DNA from: JAFDWI01 sp040255345
GTDB lineage: Bacteria; Actinomycetota; Acidimicrobiia; Acidimicrobiales; Iamiaceae
Length of the DNA: 28,318 bases
Assembly (NCBI GenBank): GCA_040255345.1
Contig: JBDZUV010000032.1
Span: 1-28,318, forward strand
Reading direction: 5' to 3'
A program made the position numbers and the translations under genes. The notes under the pieces were generated by a model that did not search any database, had not been told where the DNA came from, and saw only the letters and a program-made list of their open reading frames with translations. This document shows, piece by piece, positions 14,434-22,429 of this stretch; positions within the stretch are counted from its first letter, which is position 1; each line of letters opens with the position of its first letter.

Positions 14434-14441
14434 TGTGGGTC

Positions 14442-15737
14442 GTGCTCAAGCGACTCGATGTGCGTGGTTTCACCGGCGACGTGGCCGATCGGCTGCCTGC
14501 GCCCACCGCAGGGGGCATCGGCCCGGTCGAAGTCGTGGCCGAGATCATCGGCGAGGTGCACTCCGGCGGCGACGACGCCCTGCGGACGTTGACCGAACGC
14601 TTCGACGGGGTGCGCCTCGACGACCTGGTCGTCCCCGAGGGGGACGTTTCGGCCGCCCCGGGTCGGGTTGCTGTCGAGTTGCGGTCGGCGCTGCAGGTCG
14701 CCGCCGATCGGGTCCGGGCGTTCCACGAGCACCAGTTCGCCGAAACGGCCCATCCGGCCACTTTCGTCGACGACACCGGCCTGGAGGTCGAGACCTTCTT
14801 CCGGCCGGTCGGGGCTGCCGCCTGCTATGTGCCCGGTGGACTGGCGGCCTACCCGAGCACGGTGCTCCACACCGCCATTCCCGCCCGTGTGGCGGGGGTG
14901 GAACGGGTCGTGGTCTGTGTGCCGCCCCAGGCCGACGGGACGGTTCCCGATGTCACGCTCGCAGCCTGCGCCATCGCCGGAGTCGACGAGGTCGTCTCGG
15001 TCGGGGGCGCCCAGGCGATCGCGGCGGTCGCGTACGGCACCGAGTCGATCCGTGCGGTCGACGTGATCGTCGGGCCGGGCAACATCTACGTGGCGCTCGC
15101 CAAGCGGGCCGTCGCCGACCGCGTCGGCATCCCCAACGCGTTCGCCGGACCCTCCGAGGTGGTGGTCGTCGCCGACGCGAGCGCGCCCGTCGAGTTGGTC
15201 GCGGTCGATCTGCTGGTCCAGGCCGAACACGGGCCGTTGGGGCTCGCCTGGTGTGTGACCTGGGATGAAGCCGTCGCCGATGCGGTCACCGCCGAGGTCG
15301 GGACCCAGGTCGCCGGCGCGGCACGCCGCGACGAGATCGAGGCGACCCTGCGGGCGAACGGCTACGTCGTCGTGTGCGACTCGCCCGCTCAGGCGCTCGA
15401 CGTGGTGAACGCCGTCGCCCCCGAACACCTGGAGCTGATGGTGAGCGATCCGGGCGCGCTCGTGCCGATGATCCGTAATGCCGGCGCCGTGTTCTGTGGC
15501 CCCGACACTCCGGCGTCACTGGGTGACTATCTGGCCGGGCCGAGCCACGTGCTGCCGACGCACCGCAGTGCCCGCTATGGCCAGGTACTCGGCGTCGGGG
15601 ACTTCTTGAAGGAGATCCACGTCGTGACCGCGGATACGGCCGCGTTCGCCGCACTCGGCCCGGACCTCGCGACGCTCGCCGCGGCCGAGGGGCTGTGGTG
15701 CCACGCGGATTCCGCGACGCGGCGGTTGGCGAGATGA
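14442..15737 (+). CDS. hisD: Histidinol dehydrogenase
   Basis: A 431-residue zinc enzyme that oxidises histidinol to histidine with two NAD. Signatures include YVPGGLAAYPSTVLHTAIPA (129-148), VGGAQAIAAVAYGT (187-200), VDVIVGPGNIYV (206-217) and AGPSHVLPTHRSARYG. Expected zinc ligands Gln260, His263, Asp362 and His421 are all present, as are catalytic Glu328 and His329. The usual QAEHD sequence reads QAEHG here, a change next to a ligand. The frame is open upstream of 14376, but the GTG at 14442 follows a good -10 and gives the normal family length. It leads hisD-C-B-H-A. Confidence 0.96.
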   Translation: MLKRLDVRGFTGDVADRLPAPTAGGIGPVEVVAEIIGEVHSGGDDALRTLTERFDGVRLDDLVVPEGDVSAAPGRVAVELRSALQVAADRVRAFHEHQFAETAHPATFVDDTGLEVETFFRPVGAAACYVPGGLAAYPSTVLHTAIPARVAGVERVVVCVPPQADGTVPDVTLAACAIAGVDEVVSVGGAQAIAAVAYGTESIRAVDVIVGPGNIYVALAKRAVADRVGIPNAFAGPSEVVVVADASAPVELVAVDLLVQAEHGPLGLAWCVTWDEAVADAVTAEVGTQVAGAARRDEIEATLRANGYVVVCDSPAQALDVVNAVAPEHLELMVSDPGALVPMIRNAGAVFCGPDTPASLGDYLAGPSHVLPTHRSARYGQVLGVGDFLKEIHVVTADTAAFAALGPDLATLAAAEGLWCHADSATRRLAR

Positions 15738-16807
15738 GTGACGCCGCACCACTCGCGCCGCGTGACGATCTCGCACTGCGTCAGGGATACCACTCGCCCC
15801 AGGTCGACGTCGCCGTCCGGCTCAACACCAACGAGTCGCCCTATGGACCACCCGAGGGTTTCGCCGCGGCGTTGGCCGCGGAGATGGCGACGATCGACTG
15901 GAACCGCTATCCCGACCGGGCCGCGGTCGCGCTGCGCAGTGACATCGGCGCGCTCCACGGGGTCGGCGCCGAGCAGGTCTTCGCTGCGAACGGCTCGAAC
16001 GAGGTGCTCCAGACGGTGCTGTTGACCTACGGCGGCCCGGGTCGCAGTGCTGCGGTGTTCGAGCCGACCTATGCGTTGCACTCCCACCTGGCGCGTATCA
16101 CCGGCACTGGTGTCGTCACGGGCGAGCGCCTGTCCGACTTCTCGCTCGCTGTCGAAGACGTCCGGGCGTTCGTCGACCGCCACGATCCAAAGATCGTGTT
16201 CCTGTGCTCGCCGAACAACCCGACGGGGCGCACCGAATCGCGCCGCGTCATCGAGGCGATGGCGGCCGACACGACCCGGTTGACCATCGTCGACGAGGCC
16301 TACGGCCAGTTCGCCGACCGCTCGGCGCTCGATCTCGTCGCGGACGACCGCCCGCTCGTGGTCACCCGCACGTTCTCGAAGACCTGGGCGATGGCGGGCG
16401 CGCGCCTGGGCTATCTGGTCGGGCCGCGTTGGTTGGTGGCCGAGCTCGACAAGGTCGTGCTGCCCTACCACCTCGATACTGCCAAGCAGCTCGCCGGCCG
16501 GGTCGCCCTGCGATTCGGAGACGAGATGCAGGCCCGGGTCGCGACGCTGCGTGAGGAACGGGGTCGCCTCGTCGGCCGCCTCACCGAGCTGGACGTCGAC
16601 GTGGTCCCCTCCGACGCGAACTTCGTCCTGTTCCGCCCCCGCCGCGTCGGCGCCGAAGTGGTCTGGCAACGCCTCGTCGACGCGTCGGTGTTGGTGCGGA
16701 ACTGTGCGTCGTGGCCCAGACTCGAAGGATGCCTACGGGTCACCGTGGGAACGCCGGACGAGGACGACCGGTTCCTCGACGCTCTGGAGGAGATACTGCG
16801 ATCATGA
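15734..16807 (+). CDS. hisC: Histidinol-phosphate aminotransferase
   Basis: A 357-residue PLP-dependent class I/II aminotransferase that converts imidazole acetol phosphate to histidinol phosphate. RLNTNESPYGPP is at 29-40. The cofactor site shows ANGSNEVLQ (85-93), SPNNPTGR (159-166), Asp187 in VDEAYGQFA, and the Schiff-base Lys216 in TRTFSKTWAMAGARLGYLVG. The ATG overlaps the hisD stop as ATGA and the gene ends the same way with hisB, which suggests translational coupling. Aromatic aminotransferases are close relatives, but the his context settles the call. Confidence 0.95.
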   Translation: MSDAAPLAPRDDLALRQGYHSPQVDVAVRLNTNESPYGPPEGFAAALAAEMATIDWNRYPDRAAVALRSDIGALHGVGAEQVFAANGSNEVLQTVLLTYGGPGRSAAVFEPTYALHSHLARITGTGVVTGERLSDFSLAVEDVRAFVDRHDPKIVFLCSPNNPTGRTESRRVIEAMAADTTRLTIVDEAYGQFADRSALDLVADDRPLVVTRTFSKTWAMAGARLGYLVGPRWLVAELDKVVLPYHLDTAKQLAGRVALRFGDEMQARVATLREERGRLVGRLTELDVDVVPSDANFVLFRPRRVGAEVVWQRLVDASVLVRNCASWPRLEGCLRVTVGTPDEDDRFLDALEEILRS

Positions 16808-17415
16808 CCCAGCCCACGCCGCAGCGACGTCGCGCCACCCGGTCGCGCACCACCGCGGAGACCGACATCACCGTCACCATCGACCTCGACGGGGGTGCAC
16901 GGGCCGTCGAGGTGTCCACGGGTCTGCCCTTCTTCGATCACATGCTCGACCAACTCGGCCGCCACGGCGGCTTCGACCTGGTCGTCGACGCGCAGGGTGA
17001 CCTCGAGGTCGACGGCCACCACACGATCGAGGACACCGGGATCCTGTTGGGCGAGGCGTTCGCCGAAGCGCTCGGTGACAAGGCCGGCGTGCGCCGGTTC
17101 GCGTCGGGCCTGTACCCGTTGGACGAGGCGCTGATCGAGGTGGCACTCGACCTGTCGGGGCGTCCCTACGTCGTCTACGACGTGCCTTTCGGTGAGGTCC
17201 TGCCGCTCGGAAATCCGCCGTTCAACCCCGAGATGGCCGAACACTTCTGGTCTTCGTTCGCCACAGCTGCCGCGATCACCCTGCACGTCAACCGACGTGC
17301 CGGTGTGAACACCCACCACGTGATCGAGGCGACCTTCAAGGGCATCTCCCGGTGCCTGCGCGATGCGGTGCGCGTCGAGGGTGGAGGGGTGCCCTCGACC
17401 AAGGGCGTGTTGTGA
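16804..17415 (+). CDS. hisB: Imidazoleglycerol-phosphate dehydratase
   Basis: A monofunctional 203-residue IGPD without the N-terminal histidinol-phosphatase domain of the enterobacterial HisB. Manganese-binding repeats are DGHHTIEDTG (70-79) and, in the second half, NTHHVIEATFK. Further motifs are FFDHMLDQLGRHGGFD (43-58) and the C-terminal EGGGVPSTKGVL, typical of the family. Because the phosphatase domain is absent, histidinol phosphate must be dephosphorylated by another protein. The ATG overlaps the hisC stop and the stop overlaps the hisH GTG. Confidence 0.96.
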   Translation: MTQPTPQRRRATRSRTTAETDITVTIDLDGGARAVEVSTGLPFFDHMLDQLGRHGGFDLVVDAQGDLEVDGHHTIEDTGILLGEAFAEALGDKAGVRRFASGLYPLDEALIEVALDLSGRPYVVYDVPFGEVLPLGNPPFNPEMAEHFWSSFATAAAITLHVNRRAGVNTHHVIEATFKGISRCLRDAVRVEGGGVPSTKGVL

Positions 17416-18074
17416 GTGGCCCGGCTCGGCTCGCCGTGGTCGATTACGGGGTGGGGAACCTGCGCAGCGCCGAGAAGGCCCTTCAGCACATCGGGGCCGA
17501 CGCACGCCTGACGGCTGATCCCGACGACATTCGCGCCGCAGACGGCGTCGTGGTGCCCGGAGTCGGCGCCTTCGCCGGCAGTGTCGAAGCGCTGTACGAA
17601 ACCGGTCTCTCCGACGTCGTACGCGATGCCGCCGCCGCGGCCCGAGACAACTCCGGCGTGCCGTTCCTGGGCATCTGCGTCGGATTGCAGATGCTCTACG
17701 ACGGCTCCGAGGAGAGCCCGGAGACCCCCGGCCTCGCCGTGTTGGCCGGCACGATCGGTCGGATCACCGGGTCGGTGAAGCTGCCACAGATGCAGTGGAA
17801 CCGGGTGCTCCTCGACGCGCCCGACCATCCACTGTTCACCGGTCTCGACCCCGAGCCGTGGTGCTACTTCGTGCACTCCTATGCTGCTCCGATCGGACCG
17901 GAAACGCTGGCGCGATGTGACTACGGCGGCCGGGTCAGCGCGGCGGTGGGCAAGAATCGCCTGGTTGCAACGCAGTTCCACCCGGAGAAGTCCGCGCGTT
18001 CCGGGCTGGCGATCCTCGCGAACTTTGCGACCATGTGCGCGGATGCGGCCGCTGCCGAGGTGCGGGCCTCATGA
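17412..18074 (+). CDS. hisH: Imidazole glycerol phosphate synthase, glutaminase subunit
   Basis: A 220-residue class I glutamine amidotransferase that feeds ammonia to HisF. The nucleophile Cys89 lies in PFLGICVGLQMLYDGSEE, and the triad is completed by His190 and Glu192 in ATQFHPEKS. The N-terminus VVDYGVGNLRSAEKAL is typical. The start is the GTG at 17412, whose GTGA overlaps the hisB stop; longer in-frame starts inside hisB are unlikely. Its partner hisF is not next to it but about 1.7 kb downstream behind its own promoter, so subunit balance depends on two transcription units. Confidence 0.95.
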   Translation: MSGPARLAVVDYGVGNLRSAEKALQHIGADARLTADPDDIRAADGVVVPGVGAFAGSVEALYETGLSDVVRDAAAAARDNSGVPFLGICVGLQMLYDGSEESPETPGLAVLAGTIGRITGSVKLPQMQWNRVLLDAPDHPLFTGLDPEPWCYFVHSYAAPIGPETLARCDYGGRVSAAVGKNRLVATQFHPEKSARSGLAILANFATMCADAAAAEVRAS

Positions 18075-18844
18075 GTTTGCAGTTGTATCCGGCGATCGAC
18101 CTTCGCGAAGGGCGTTGCGTGCGGCTCACCCAGGGTGATTTCGACCGTGAGACGTCCTACGGGAACGACCCGGTCGCCCAGGCCCGGGCGTTCGCCGCAT
18201 CCGGCGCCGAGTGGCTCCACGTGGTCGATCTCGACGCAGCCCGCACTGGTGAGGCACACAATCTTGAAGTGATCGCAGCCATCTGTGCAGCGGTCGACGT
18301 GCCGGTCCAGTCCGGAGGAGGGGTACGCGACCGGGCCAAGGCCGAGGCGCTGCTCGATGCGGGGGTGGCGCGCGTCGTGGTGGGCACGGCCGCGCTCGAG
18401 AACCCGGCCCTCGTGGAGGAGTTGGCCCGCGCCCACCCCGGCAAGGTCGCCGTGGGCCTCGACGCTCGGCTGGTGACCGACGAGGCCGGGGAGCGGGTCT
18501 GGCGGGTCGCCACCCGAGGATGGGAGACCGATTCGGGCCGTGACCTGCTCGAGATCGTCGGGGAGTTCGAGACCGTCGGGGCAGCCGCGGTGATCGTCAC
18601 CGAGATCGGCCGGGACGGCACCATGGAAGGACCCGACCTGGAAGGTCTCGGCCGGGTCCTCGAGGCGACGACCCTCGACGTGATCGCGTCGGGCGGGGTC
18701 GGATCCCTGGCTGACATCCACGCGCTCGCGGGGCTCGAAGCTGGATGGCGCCGACTCTCCGGCGCCATCGTCGGGCGGGCCCTGTACGAGCACCGATTCA
18801 CCCTGCCCGAGGCACTGTCTGCCACGGCACCCGAGGTCGACTGA
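18071..18844 (+). CDS. hisA: ProFAR (BBMII) isomerase
   Basis: A 257-residue TIM-barrel isomerase converting ProFAR to PRFAR. Catalytic aspartates are Asp10 (YPAIDLREG) and Asp131 (VGLDARL). Phosphate-binding segments VQSGGGVRD, GRDGTMEGPDLEGL and IASGGVGSL are in place. The first loop reads QGDFDRETSYG, like standard HisA, and not the QGKAG/QGEAG form usual in bifunctional PriA. A separate trpF exists at 24746, so this enzyme is probably histidine-only. Last gene of hisD-C-B-H-A; the ATG overlaps the hisH stop. Confidence 0.94.
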   Translation: MSLQLYPAIDLREGRCVRLTQGDFDRETSYGNDPVAQARAFAASGAEWLHVVDLDAARTGEAHNLEVIAAICAAVDVPVQSGGGVRDRAKAEALLDAGVARVVVGTAALENPALVEELARAHPGKVAVGLDARLVTDEAGERVWRVATRGWETDSGRDLLEIVGEFETVGAAAVIVTEIGRDGTMEGPDLEGLGRVLEATTLDVIASGGVGSLADIHALAGLEAGWRRLSGAIVGRALYEHRFTLPEALSATAPEVD

Positions 18845-18985
18845 TCGCGCCGGCCAGTCGACCATCAAGAGGTTGCTACGGCTCCACGCATGGCTGGTCA
18901 TCCGACTTTGGGGGGCTTGCCGAACGGTTGTGTAAGGCGCCGGCGAACCATTTCGATCACTGCTTCATCCGCGGGTCCTTTGTTC
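18845..18985. other. Low-GC non-coding gap between hisA and the phosphatase gene
   Basis: 141 bases with visibly lower GC than the surroundings, extending into the last 80 or so bases of the phosphatase gene. No terminator, promoter or RNA gene is recognised. A minus-strand frame over 18898-18985 looks faintly protein-like (EAVIEMVRRRL, then FGKPPKVG) but has no start of its own. It may be the remains of an older insertion or of a former C-terminus. Confidence 0.45.
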
Positions 18986-19702
18986 TCAATTGAAACGGTC
19001 TCGCAGTTGGCGAACCCGAAGGTCGTTGTGACGCCGCACGGCGTATGCGGCGTTGGTGTTCCAAGAGTGCAACAGTGGTAAGTCGTGTTCGGTGTCGAGC
19101 ACCGAGATCGAGGCCGCGTCGAGTGCCAGGTGGGCGCCGAAGCGGGCCGACTGGCCCAACCAGCGAGCTGCCAATACCCGGAGCAGATGTCCGTGCGCGA
19201 CCAGTGCGACGTCACGGCCGGCCTCCAGGTCCGCGCGCACCCGGGTGAGCACGCGATCGACTCGGGCGGCGACCTGGGTCGCAGTCTCCCCGCCGGGGGC
19301 ATCGTCGGCGAAGATCGTCCACCCAGGATCGGTCACGTGGATCTCCTCGCTGGTCAATCCCTCGTAGTCGCCGTAGTCCCATTCGGCCAGGTCCGGGTCG
19401 ATGACGGGTGCCGGTGAGTCGAGTCCGGCCAGTCGAGCGGTGTCACGTGCCCGGCCCAGCGGTGAGCTGCGGATCTGTGCGAAATCCCAGTCACTCAAGG
19501 GGGCCTGCAACGTCTTGGCTTGGGCCTCGCCCCGGGCAGTGAGAGGGACATCGGTCGTGCCGGTGTGTCGCCCGGTCCGACTCCACTCGGTCTCGCCGTG
19601 GCGCACGAGCACGATCCGCCCCGGCCGCATGCCCTTCTCCGATGCTGCCGGCGACTCGGTCGCGGGTTCGGTCGGGGGCTCGGTCTCGGGATTTCTCGCC
19701 AT
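18986..19702 (-). CDS. Histidine phosphatase superfamily protein (SHB17-like)
   Basis: A 238-residue phosphatase of the phosphoglycerate-mutase/acid-phosphatase superfamily. The phospho-accepting His35 is in LVRHGETEW, the proton donor Glu108 in EWDYGDYEGLTSEE, and the second histidine, His170, in VAHGHLLRVLAARW. WSRTGRHTGTTDVPLT and the EWDYGDYEG form resemble yeast SHB17 (sedoheptulose-bisphosphatase) and its bacterial relatives, not mutases. The ATG at 19702 has AGGA 7 bases upstream; an alternative ATG at 19630 has GGAG 6 bases upstream and would drop a low-complexity Pro/Thr/Glu segment. The last 25 or so residues exceed the usual family end and are encoded in lower-GC DNA. It sits antisense between hisA and hisF, so a histidinol-phosphatase role is possible but unproven. 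Confidence 0.82.
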   Translation of the reverse strand: MARNPETEPPTEPATESPAASEKGMRPGRIVLVRHGETEWSRTGRHTGTTDVPLTARGEAQAKTLQAPLSDWDFAQIRSSPLGRARDTARLAGLDSPAPVIDPDLAEWDYGDYEGLTSEEIHVTDPGWTIFADDAPGGETATQVAARVDRVLTRVRADLEAGRDVALVAHGHLLRVLAARWLGQSARFGAHLALDAASISVLDTEHDLPLLHSWNTNAAYAVRRHNDLRVRQLRDRFN

Positions 19703-19760
19703 CCGACCATCCTGCCGCACCCCGGCCGGAATTGGGACGGGGACGGTGGGGGCGGGTCGG

Positions 19761-19766
19761 TAGCGT
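19761..19766 (+). promoter_or_regulatory. -10 element of hisF
   Basis: TAGCGT, 8 bases before the ATG at 19775, identical in hexamer and spacing to hisD. It lies in the 72-bp gap to the divergent phosphatase gene and fixes the hisF start. Confidence 0.6.
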
Positions 19767-19774
19767 GTGTGGGC

Positions 19775-20545
19775 ATGCAGGTTGCCCGGGTGATCCCCTG
19801 TCTCGACGTCGACGGCGGCCGTGTCGTCAAGGGCGTGAACTTCGTCGGTATCCGTGACGCCGGTGATCCCGTCGAGCTCGCCGCGCGCTATGACGCCGAG
19901 GGCGCGGACGAGCTGGTGTTCCTCGACATCACCGCGTCGTCCGATGACCGTGCCACCACCGTGGACATGGCACGACGCGTGGCCGAAGAGGTCTTCATCC
20001 CCTTCACCGTTGGCGGAGGGATCCGCTCGGTCGACGATGCACGGCGCCTGTTGCACGCCGGGGCCGACAAGGTGTCGGTCAACACCGCAGCGGTGCAGCG
20101 GCCCGAGCTCATCGGCGAGATCGCCGCGGTCTTCGGCAGCCAGTGTGTCGTCGTCGCGATCGACGCGAAGGCCCGCGCCGAAGGTGACGGCTGGGAGGTC
20201 TACCTGCACGGTGGGCGCACACCGACCGGCCGGGACGTGGTCTCCTGGGCCCGAGAGGCGGTCGAGTCGGGGGCGGGGGAGATCCTGTTGACCTCGATGG
20301 ACCGCGACGGCACCCGCGACGGCTTCGATCTGGCGCTCACCCGCGCGGTCGCCGAGGCCGTGTCGGTGCCCGTGATCGCGTCCGGTGGCGTGGGCGGCCT
20401 CGGCGATCTCGCAGACGGCGTCATCGACGGGAAGGCCGACGCGGTGCTGGCGGCGTCGATCTTCCACTTCGGTGAACACACGGTCGCCGAGGCAAAGGCC
20501 GAGCTCGCCGCACGTGGCGTGACCGTTCGTCCCCCCGGCGCGTGA
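19775..20545 (+). CDS. hisF: Imidazole glycerol phosphate synthase, cyclase subunit
   Basis: A 256-residue TIM-barrel synthase that uses HisH-derived ammonia and PRFAR to make imidazole glycerol phosphate and AICAR. Catalytic Asp11 (IPCLDVDGGRVVKG) and Asp130 (VVAIDAKA) fall at the same numbers as in the well-studied Thermotoga enzyme. FTVGGGIRSVDDAR, ILLTSMDRDGTRDGFD and IASGGVGGL bind the two phosphates. The frame is open upstream over the phosphatase gene, but the ATG at 19775 begins the conserved MQVARVIPCLD and has a -10 in front. Confidence 0.96.
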   Translation: MQVARVIPCLDVDGGRVVKGVNFVGIRDAGDPVELAARYDAEGADELVFLDITASSDDRATTVDMARRVAEEVFIPFTVGGGIRSVDDARRLLHAGADKVSVNTAAVQRPELIGEIAAVFGSQCVVVAIDAKARAEGDGWEVYLHGGRTPTGRDVVSWAREAVESGAGEILLTSMDRDGTRDGFDLALTRAVAEAVSVPVIASGGVGGLGDLADGVIDGKADAVLAASIFHFGEHTVAEAKAELAARGVTVRPPGA

Positions 20546-20550
20546 CGCCG

Positions 20551-20556
20551 TAGCCT
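20551..20556 (+). promoter_or_regulatory. -10 element of hisI-trpE
   Basis: TAGCCT, 8 bases before the hisI GTG at 20565, inside the 19-bp gap after hisF. It suggests that hisI-trpE can be transcribed independently of hisF. Confidence 0.55.
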
Positions 20557-20564
20557 CGCACGCT

Positions 20565-20933
20565 GTGACCGACACCGGCGCCACGCCCATCAGGATCGTC
20601 GAGGCCGAACTCGACCGCATCAGCTACGACGCAGCCGGGCTCGTCCCGGCGATCGTGCAGGAACACTCGACCGGTGAGGTGTTGATGATGGCGTGGATGA
20701 ACGAGGCCACGCTGCGCCGCAGTCTCGCCGAGGGTCGGACGGTGTTCTGGAGCCGGTCCCGGCAGGAGGAATGGCGCAAGGGCGACACCTCGGGTGAACG
20801 CCAGTGGATCCGCTCCGCGGCCTACGACTGCGACGGAGACACGCTGCTGTTCGTCGTCGATCAGGACGGTCAGGGCGCGTGCCACACCGGCAACCACTCG
20901 TGTTTCTTCCGGGCTTTCGGTGCTGACGCGTGA
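20565..20933 (+). CDS. hisI: Phosphoribosyl-AMP cyclohydrolase
   Basis: A 122-residue HisI that opens the adenine ring of PR-AMP. Metal ligands are seen in YDCDGDTLLF (Asp88, Cys89, Asp90, Asp92) and in GACHTGNHSCFFR (Cys106, Cys113). Substrate residues FWSRSRQEEWRKGDTSG are typical. There is no fused PR-ATP pyrophosphatase (HisE) domain, and hisE is not in the window. It starts with GTG 19 bases after hisF and overlaps trpE by 14 bases, so histidine and tryptophan genes share a transcript here. Confidence 0.95.
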   Translation: MTDTGATPIRIVEAELDRISYDAAGLVPAIVQEHSTGEVLMMAWMNEATLRRSLAEGRTVFWSRSRQEEWRKGDTSGERQWIRSAAYDCDGDTLLFVVDQDGQGACHTGNHSCFFRAFGADA

Positions 20934-22425
20934 GGCGTTCCGCGAGCTGGCCCGACGGCACCGCGTCGTGCCGGTGTGGCGGGAGCTGCTCGCCGATCTG
21001 ATCACCCCGGTCGCCGCGTTCGCGCGACTCTGCGGCGACGAGCCCGGCTTTCTGTTCGAATCGGTCGAACACGGCGAACGGTGGGGTCGCTGGTCGTTCA
21101 TCGGTCGTCGACCGCTGGCGACCCTGCGGAGCCACGGCACCAGGGTGACGGTCTCGGGAGACCTCACCGTCGACGTGCCCACCGACGACGGCATCCTCGC
21201 GGCGATCGAGGTGTTGACCGACGCGGTCGACGCGCCCGAGATCGACGCGCTGCCCCCGCTGCACGGCGGGCTGGTGGGCTACCTCGGCTACGACGTGGTC
21301 CGGGAGATCGAGCGGTTGGCCGACCCCCCGGCCGACGATCGCCGACTCCCCGACGCCGTGTTCGACGTCATCGGCGAACTGGCCGCCTTCGACCACTTCC
21401 GCCAACGGGTGGTGCTGGTCGCAAACTCGCTCGTGCCCGAAGGAGCCGACGACGCGGCCGTCGACGCGTTGTACGAAGACGCGTGCGCCCGGCTCGACGC
21501 CTTGGCCGACGATGGCGCGAAGCCGCTCGACGAACCGCTCACCGAACCGCCCCGGCCCGGGGAAGAGCCTGCCGAGGCGACCGACGAGACCGACGCGGCC
21601 ACCTTCGAGGCCGCCGTTGAAGCCGCGAAGGATCTGATCGAAGCGGGCGACATCTTCCAGGTCGTGCTCTCGCAACGGTTCGCGCTCGACCTCGACGCCG
21701 AGACCTTCGATGTCTACCGGGTGCTCCGGCAGGTGAACCCGAGCCCGTACATGTTCTTCGTGCGCGACCCCGAAGTGACCCTGATCGGGTCGTCACCGGA
21801 ACCACTCGTGACCGTGCGCGACGGGGTGGTCACCTCACGACCGATCGCCGGCACCCGGTTCCGCGGCAAGACCGAGGCCGACGACCGACGACTCGCCGCC
21901 GAGTTGCGTGAGCACCCCAAAGAGGTCGCCGAACACGTGATGCTGGTGGACCTCGCCCGCAACGACCTGGGACGGGTCGTTGCATTCGGAACCTGCACCG
22001 TCGACGAGCTGATGACCCTGGAGCGTTACAGCCACGTCATGCACCTGACCTCGGAGGTCACCGGTGACCTGCGTGACGATGCCGGGCTGATCGACGTGCT
22101 GCGGGCCACCATGCCCGCGGGCACGGTGTCGGGGGCGCCCAAGGTGCGAGCGATGCAGATCATCGACGACCTCGAAGCGCACAAGCGCGGACCGTACGCG
22201 GGCGTGGTCGGCTACGTGGACTTCGGTGGCACCCTCGACGTGGCGATCGCGATCCGCACGATGGTCGTCGCCCCCGACGGGCGGGCCTGGGTACAGGCCG
22301 GAGCCGGCATCGTCGCGGACAGCATCGCTGCCGACGAGAACCTCGAGTGCCACAACAAGGCCCGTGCGCTGTTGGCAGCCGTCCCCGCGGCCCGTCGGAT
22401 GACGGCGGCCCGCCAGGCGCGTTGA
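20920..22425 (+). CDS. trpE: Anthranilate synthase component I
   Basis: A 501-residue enzyme making anthranilate from chorismate and ammonia. LFESVE at 45-50 matches the LLES feedback motif, so tryptophan inhibition is expected. The catalytic half shows GDIFQVVLSQRF, PSPYMFF, GSSPEPLV, PIAGTRFRG, HVMLVDLARNDLGRV, AGTVSGAPKVRAM and the final VQAGAGIVADS. An acidic, proline-rich insert (PLTEPPRPGEEPAEATDETD) separates the halves. The GTG at 20920 lies 14 bases inside hisI and gives the family N-terminus. The glutaminase partner TrpG is not encoded in this window. The stop is 4 bases from the convergent serine hydrolase stop. Confidence 0.95.
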   Translation: MLTREAFRELARRHRVVPVWRELLADLITPVAAFARLCGDEPGFLFESVEHGERWGRWSFIGRRPLATLRSHGTRVTVSGDLTVDVPTDDGILAAIEVLTDAVDAPEIDALPPLHGGLVGYLGYDVVREIERLADPPADDRRLPDAVFDVIGELAAFDHFRQRVVLVANSLVPEGADDAAVDALYEDACARLDALADDGAKPLDEPLTEPPRPGEEPAEATDETDAATFEAAVEAAKDLIEAGDIFQVVLSQRFALDLDAETFDVYRVLRQVNPSPYMFFVRDPEVTLIGSSPEPLVTVRDGVVTSRPIAGTRFRGKTEADDRRLAAELREHPKEVAEHVMLVDLARNDLGRVVAFGTCTVDELMTLERYSHVMHLTSEVTGDLRDDAGLIDVLRATMPAGTVSGAPKVRAMQIIDDLEAHKRGPYAGVVGYVDFGGTLDVAIAIRTMVVAPDGRAWVQAGAGIVADSIAADENLECHNKARALLAAVPAARRMTAARQAR

Positions 22426-22429
22426 GCGC

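Noticed and set aside
14229..15428. A long minus-strand frame running across hisD into the 63-aa gene
   Set aside because: It is antisense to a well-conserved hisD and has the biased composition of a shadow frame; only the 14037-14228 end is kept.
18901..18975. A tRNA-Leu/Ser-like D-arm (GCCGAACGGTTGTGTAAGGC)
   Set aside because: No matching anticodon stem, no T-arm GGTTCGA and no paired acceptor stem can be drawn.
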